A stretch of 64,000 nucleotides of DNA from an uncultured Pelagibacteraceae bacterium. Lineage in GTDB: Bacteria; Pseudomonadota; Alphaproteobacteria; Pelagibacterales; Pelagibacteraceae. The stretch is taken from assembly GCA_902543485.1 (NCBI GenBank), contig CACBYP010000005.1, positions 1 through 64,000 of the forward strand. Reading direction: 5' to 3'. The notes beneath the pieces are model-generated. The model was not told where the DNA came from. It saw only the letters and a list, made by a program, of their open reading frames with translations, and made no database searches. This document shows, piece by piece, positions 63,181 to 64,000 of the stretch. The translations under genes were made by a program, and so were the position numbers. The number at the start of each line of letters is the position of its first letter. The first letter of the stretch is position 1.

Positions 63181-64000
63181 TTAAATTTTATTTTGCATGG
63201 AAAATTGAATTAAATCTATATTCTTTGATTTAAACCCAGCTTCACAATATGACAAATAAAAATGCCACATACGTTTAAATTTATTATCAAATCCATGTTT
63301 TGAAATCTCTTCCCATTTTTTTAGGAATTCATCTCTCCATATTTTTAAAGTATTGGAATAGTGAGAGCCATATGACTCGTATTTTTTAATTTCTAAACCG
63401 TTGCTACTAGATAAATCATATAATTTTCTTTTTGATGGCAAAAAACCTCCAGGAAATATGTATTTTTGTATAAAGTCTTCTTTGGTTTTATATCTGTCAA
63501 ATAAACTATCATCGATTGTTATCGCTTGTATCGCGGCCCTTCCATTCTCAGATAGATTTTTTTTAATACTTTTAAAATAATTGACTAAATAATTTTGCCC
63601 AACCGCTTCTATCATTTCTATAGATGCGATAGAGTCATATTTGTCTTTTACATCTCTATAATCTTTCAAAAATATATTCACTTTTTCATTCAATCCATTT
63701 TCAAATATTCTTTTTTTTGAAAATTCAAATTGCTCTTTAGAAATTGTTATACAATCTAATTTTACATCATAATTTTTACCCACATATTCAGCAAAGCCGC
63801 CCCAGCCACAGCCAATTTCTAAAATTTTATTTCCTACGTTTGGCTTTATTAATTCTGTAAGCTTTTTATATTTATTTAGTTGAGCAGAAAATAAATCGTC
63901 TTTTTGTTTTTCAAAAATTGCACTTGAATAAGTAAGTGAAGGATCCAACCATAATGAAAAGAAATCATTTCCTAAATCATAATGTTTTGAAATATTTTTC
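63181..64000 (-). CDS. CFA-synthase-family SAM methyltransferase (5' end outside window)
   Basis: The frame stays open to the right edge. The TTG at 63948 is internal, because upstream residues KNISKHYDLGNDFFSLW are the conserved substrate region of this family. The visible 272 residues include LEIGCGWGGFAEYVGKNYDV (SAM loop), TISKEQFEFSKKRI and SIEMIEAVGQNYL. It methylates unsaturated fatty acyl chains of phospholipids. It could be a cyclopropane synthase or a relative making methyl or furan fatty acids; the missing N-terminus prevents a decision. DUF3833 follows. Confidence 0.9.
   Translation of the reverse strand, partial: KNISKHYDLGNDFFSLWLDPSLTYSSAIFEKQKDDLFSAQLNKYKKLTELIKPNVGNKILEIGCGWGGFAEYVGKNYDVKLDCITISKEQFEFSKKRIFENGLNEKVNIFLKDYRDVKDKYDSIASIEMIEAVGQNYLVNYFKSIKKNLSENGRAAIQAITIDDSLFDRYKTKEDFIQKYIFPGGFLPSKRKLYDLSSSNGLEIKKYESYGSHYSNTLKIWRDEFLKKWEEISKHGFDNKFKRMWHFYLSYCEAGFKSKNIDLIQFSMQNKI

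Noticed and set aside
1..64000. tRNA, rRNA, CRISPR, insertion sequence, integrase or prophage
   Set aside because: No CCA-ended cloverleaf, regularly spaced repeats, terminal inverted repeats or transposase/integrase motifs were seen in the gaps or frames.

Overview
The window is strongly A+T-rich and packed with genes. Intergenic gaps are a few bases to about 130 bases, many start and stop codons overlap, and no gene-free stretch exceeds 300 bases. I see no tRNA, rRNA, insertion sequence, CRISPR array or prophage. Gene content is alphaproteobacterial: IscR-headed suf operon, plant-type GshA, NDUFA12, DUF2155, DUF2066 with an Hda-like protein, and NAD-dependent formate dehydrogenase. Together with the extreme streamlining this points to a SAR11 / Candidatus Pelagibacter-type marine bacterium. 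The assignment is inference from content and composition, not from a marker gene.

Layout. 1-3738: Fe-S assembly operon iscR-sufB-sufC-sufD (minus strand, sufD cut by the left edge), with a palindromic operator over its promoter. 3868-14752: alpha/beta hydrolase, anmK, tyrS, an AsmA-like protein, prfB (one gene split by a programmed +1 frameshift), a class A penicillin-binding protein, and an RNase E/G without the usual zinc-link. 14745-18668: thiS-thiG, aroQ-accB-accC, a DUF2155 protein and NDUFA12. 18777-26532: a free-standing protein matching the C-terminal domain of B12-dependent ribonucleotide reductase, aspS, hda-like, DUF2066, purM-purN, ndk, pepA. 26587-33848: lptF-lptG-lptD-surA-like-pdxA-rsmA, an outer-membrane biogenesis operon. 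33837-36418: fabD-fabG-acpP-gmk. 36504-48168: rpsF-rpsR-rplI-dnaB, an RND/MMPL exporter, cvpA-purF, an HD-domain protein, a DUF255 protein, gshA-gshB.

48169-64000 is the accessory part: two EamA and one MFS transporter, a GYD-domain protein, msrB, a 61-codon ORF, sodB, an EamA / glycine amidinotransferase / threonine aldolase operon, a NifU-like scaffold overlapping an HPP membrane protein, formate dehydrogenase, msrA, a CurA-like reductase, a DAO-type flavoenzyme, TspO, an SDR, a DUF3833 lipoprotein and a CFA-synthase-family methyltransferase cut by the right edge.

How genes work together. Suf/IscR builds and senses Fe-S clusters. MsrA, MsrB, SodB and glutathione synthesis handle oxidative damage, and TspO, DUF3833 and the CFA-family enzyme may belong to photo-oxidative membrane protection (inference). 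The amidinotransferase operon could turn threonine into glycine and then a guanidino compound (inference). The best candidates for under-described biology are the free-standing NrdJ-C-like protein, the amidinotransferase operon, the HD protein resembling PhnZ-type diiron oxygenases, and the RNase E/G lacking its zinc-link.
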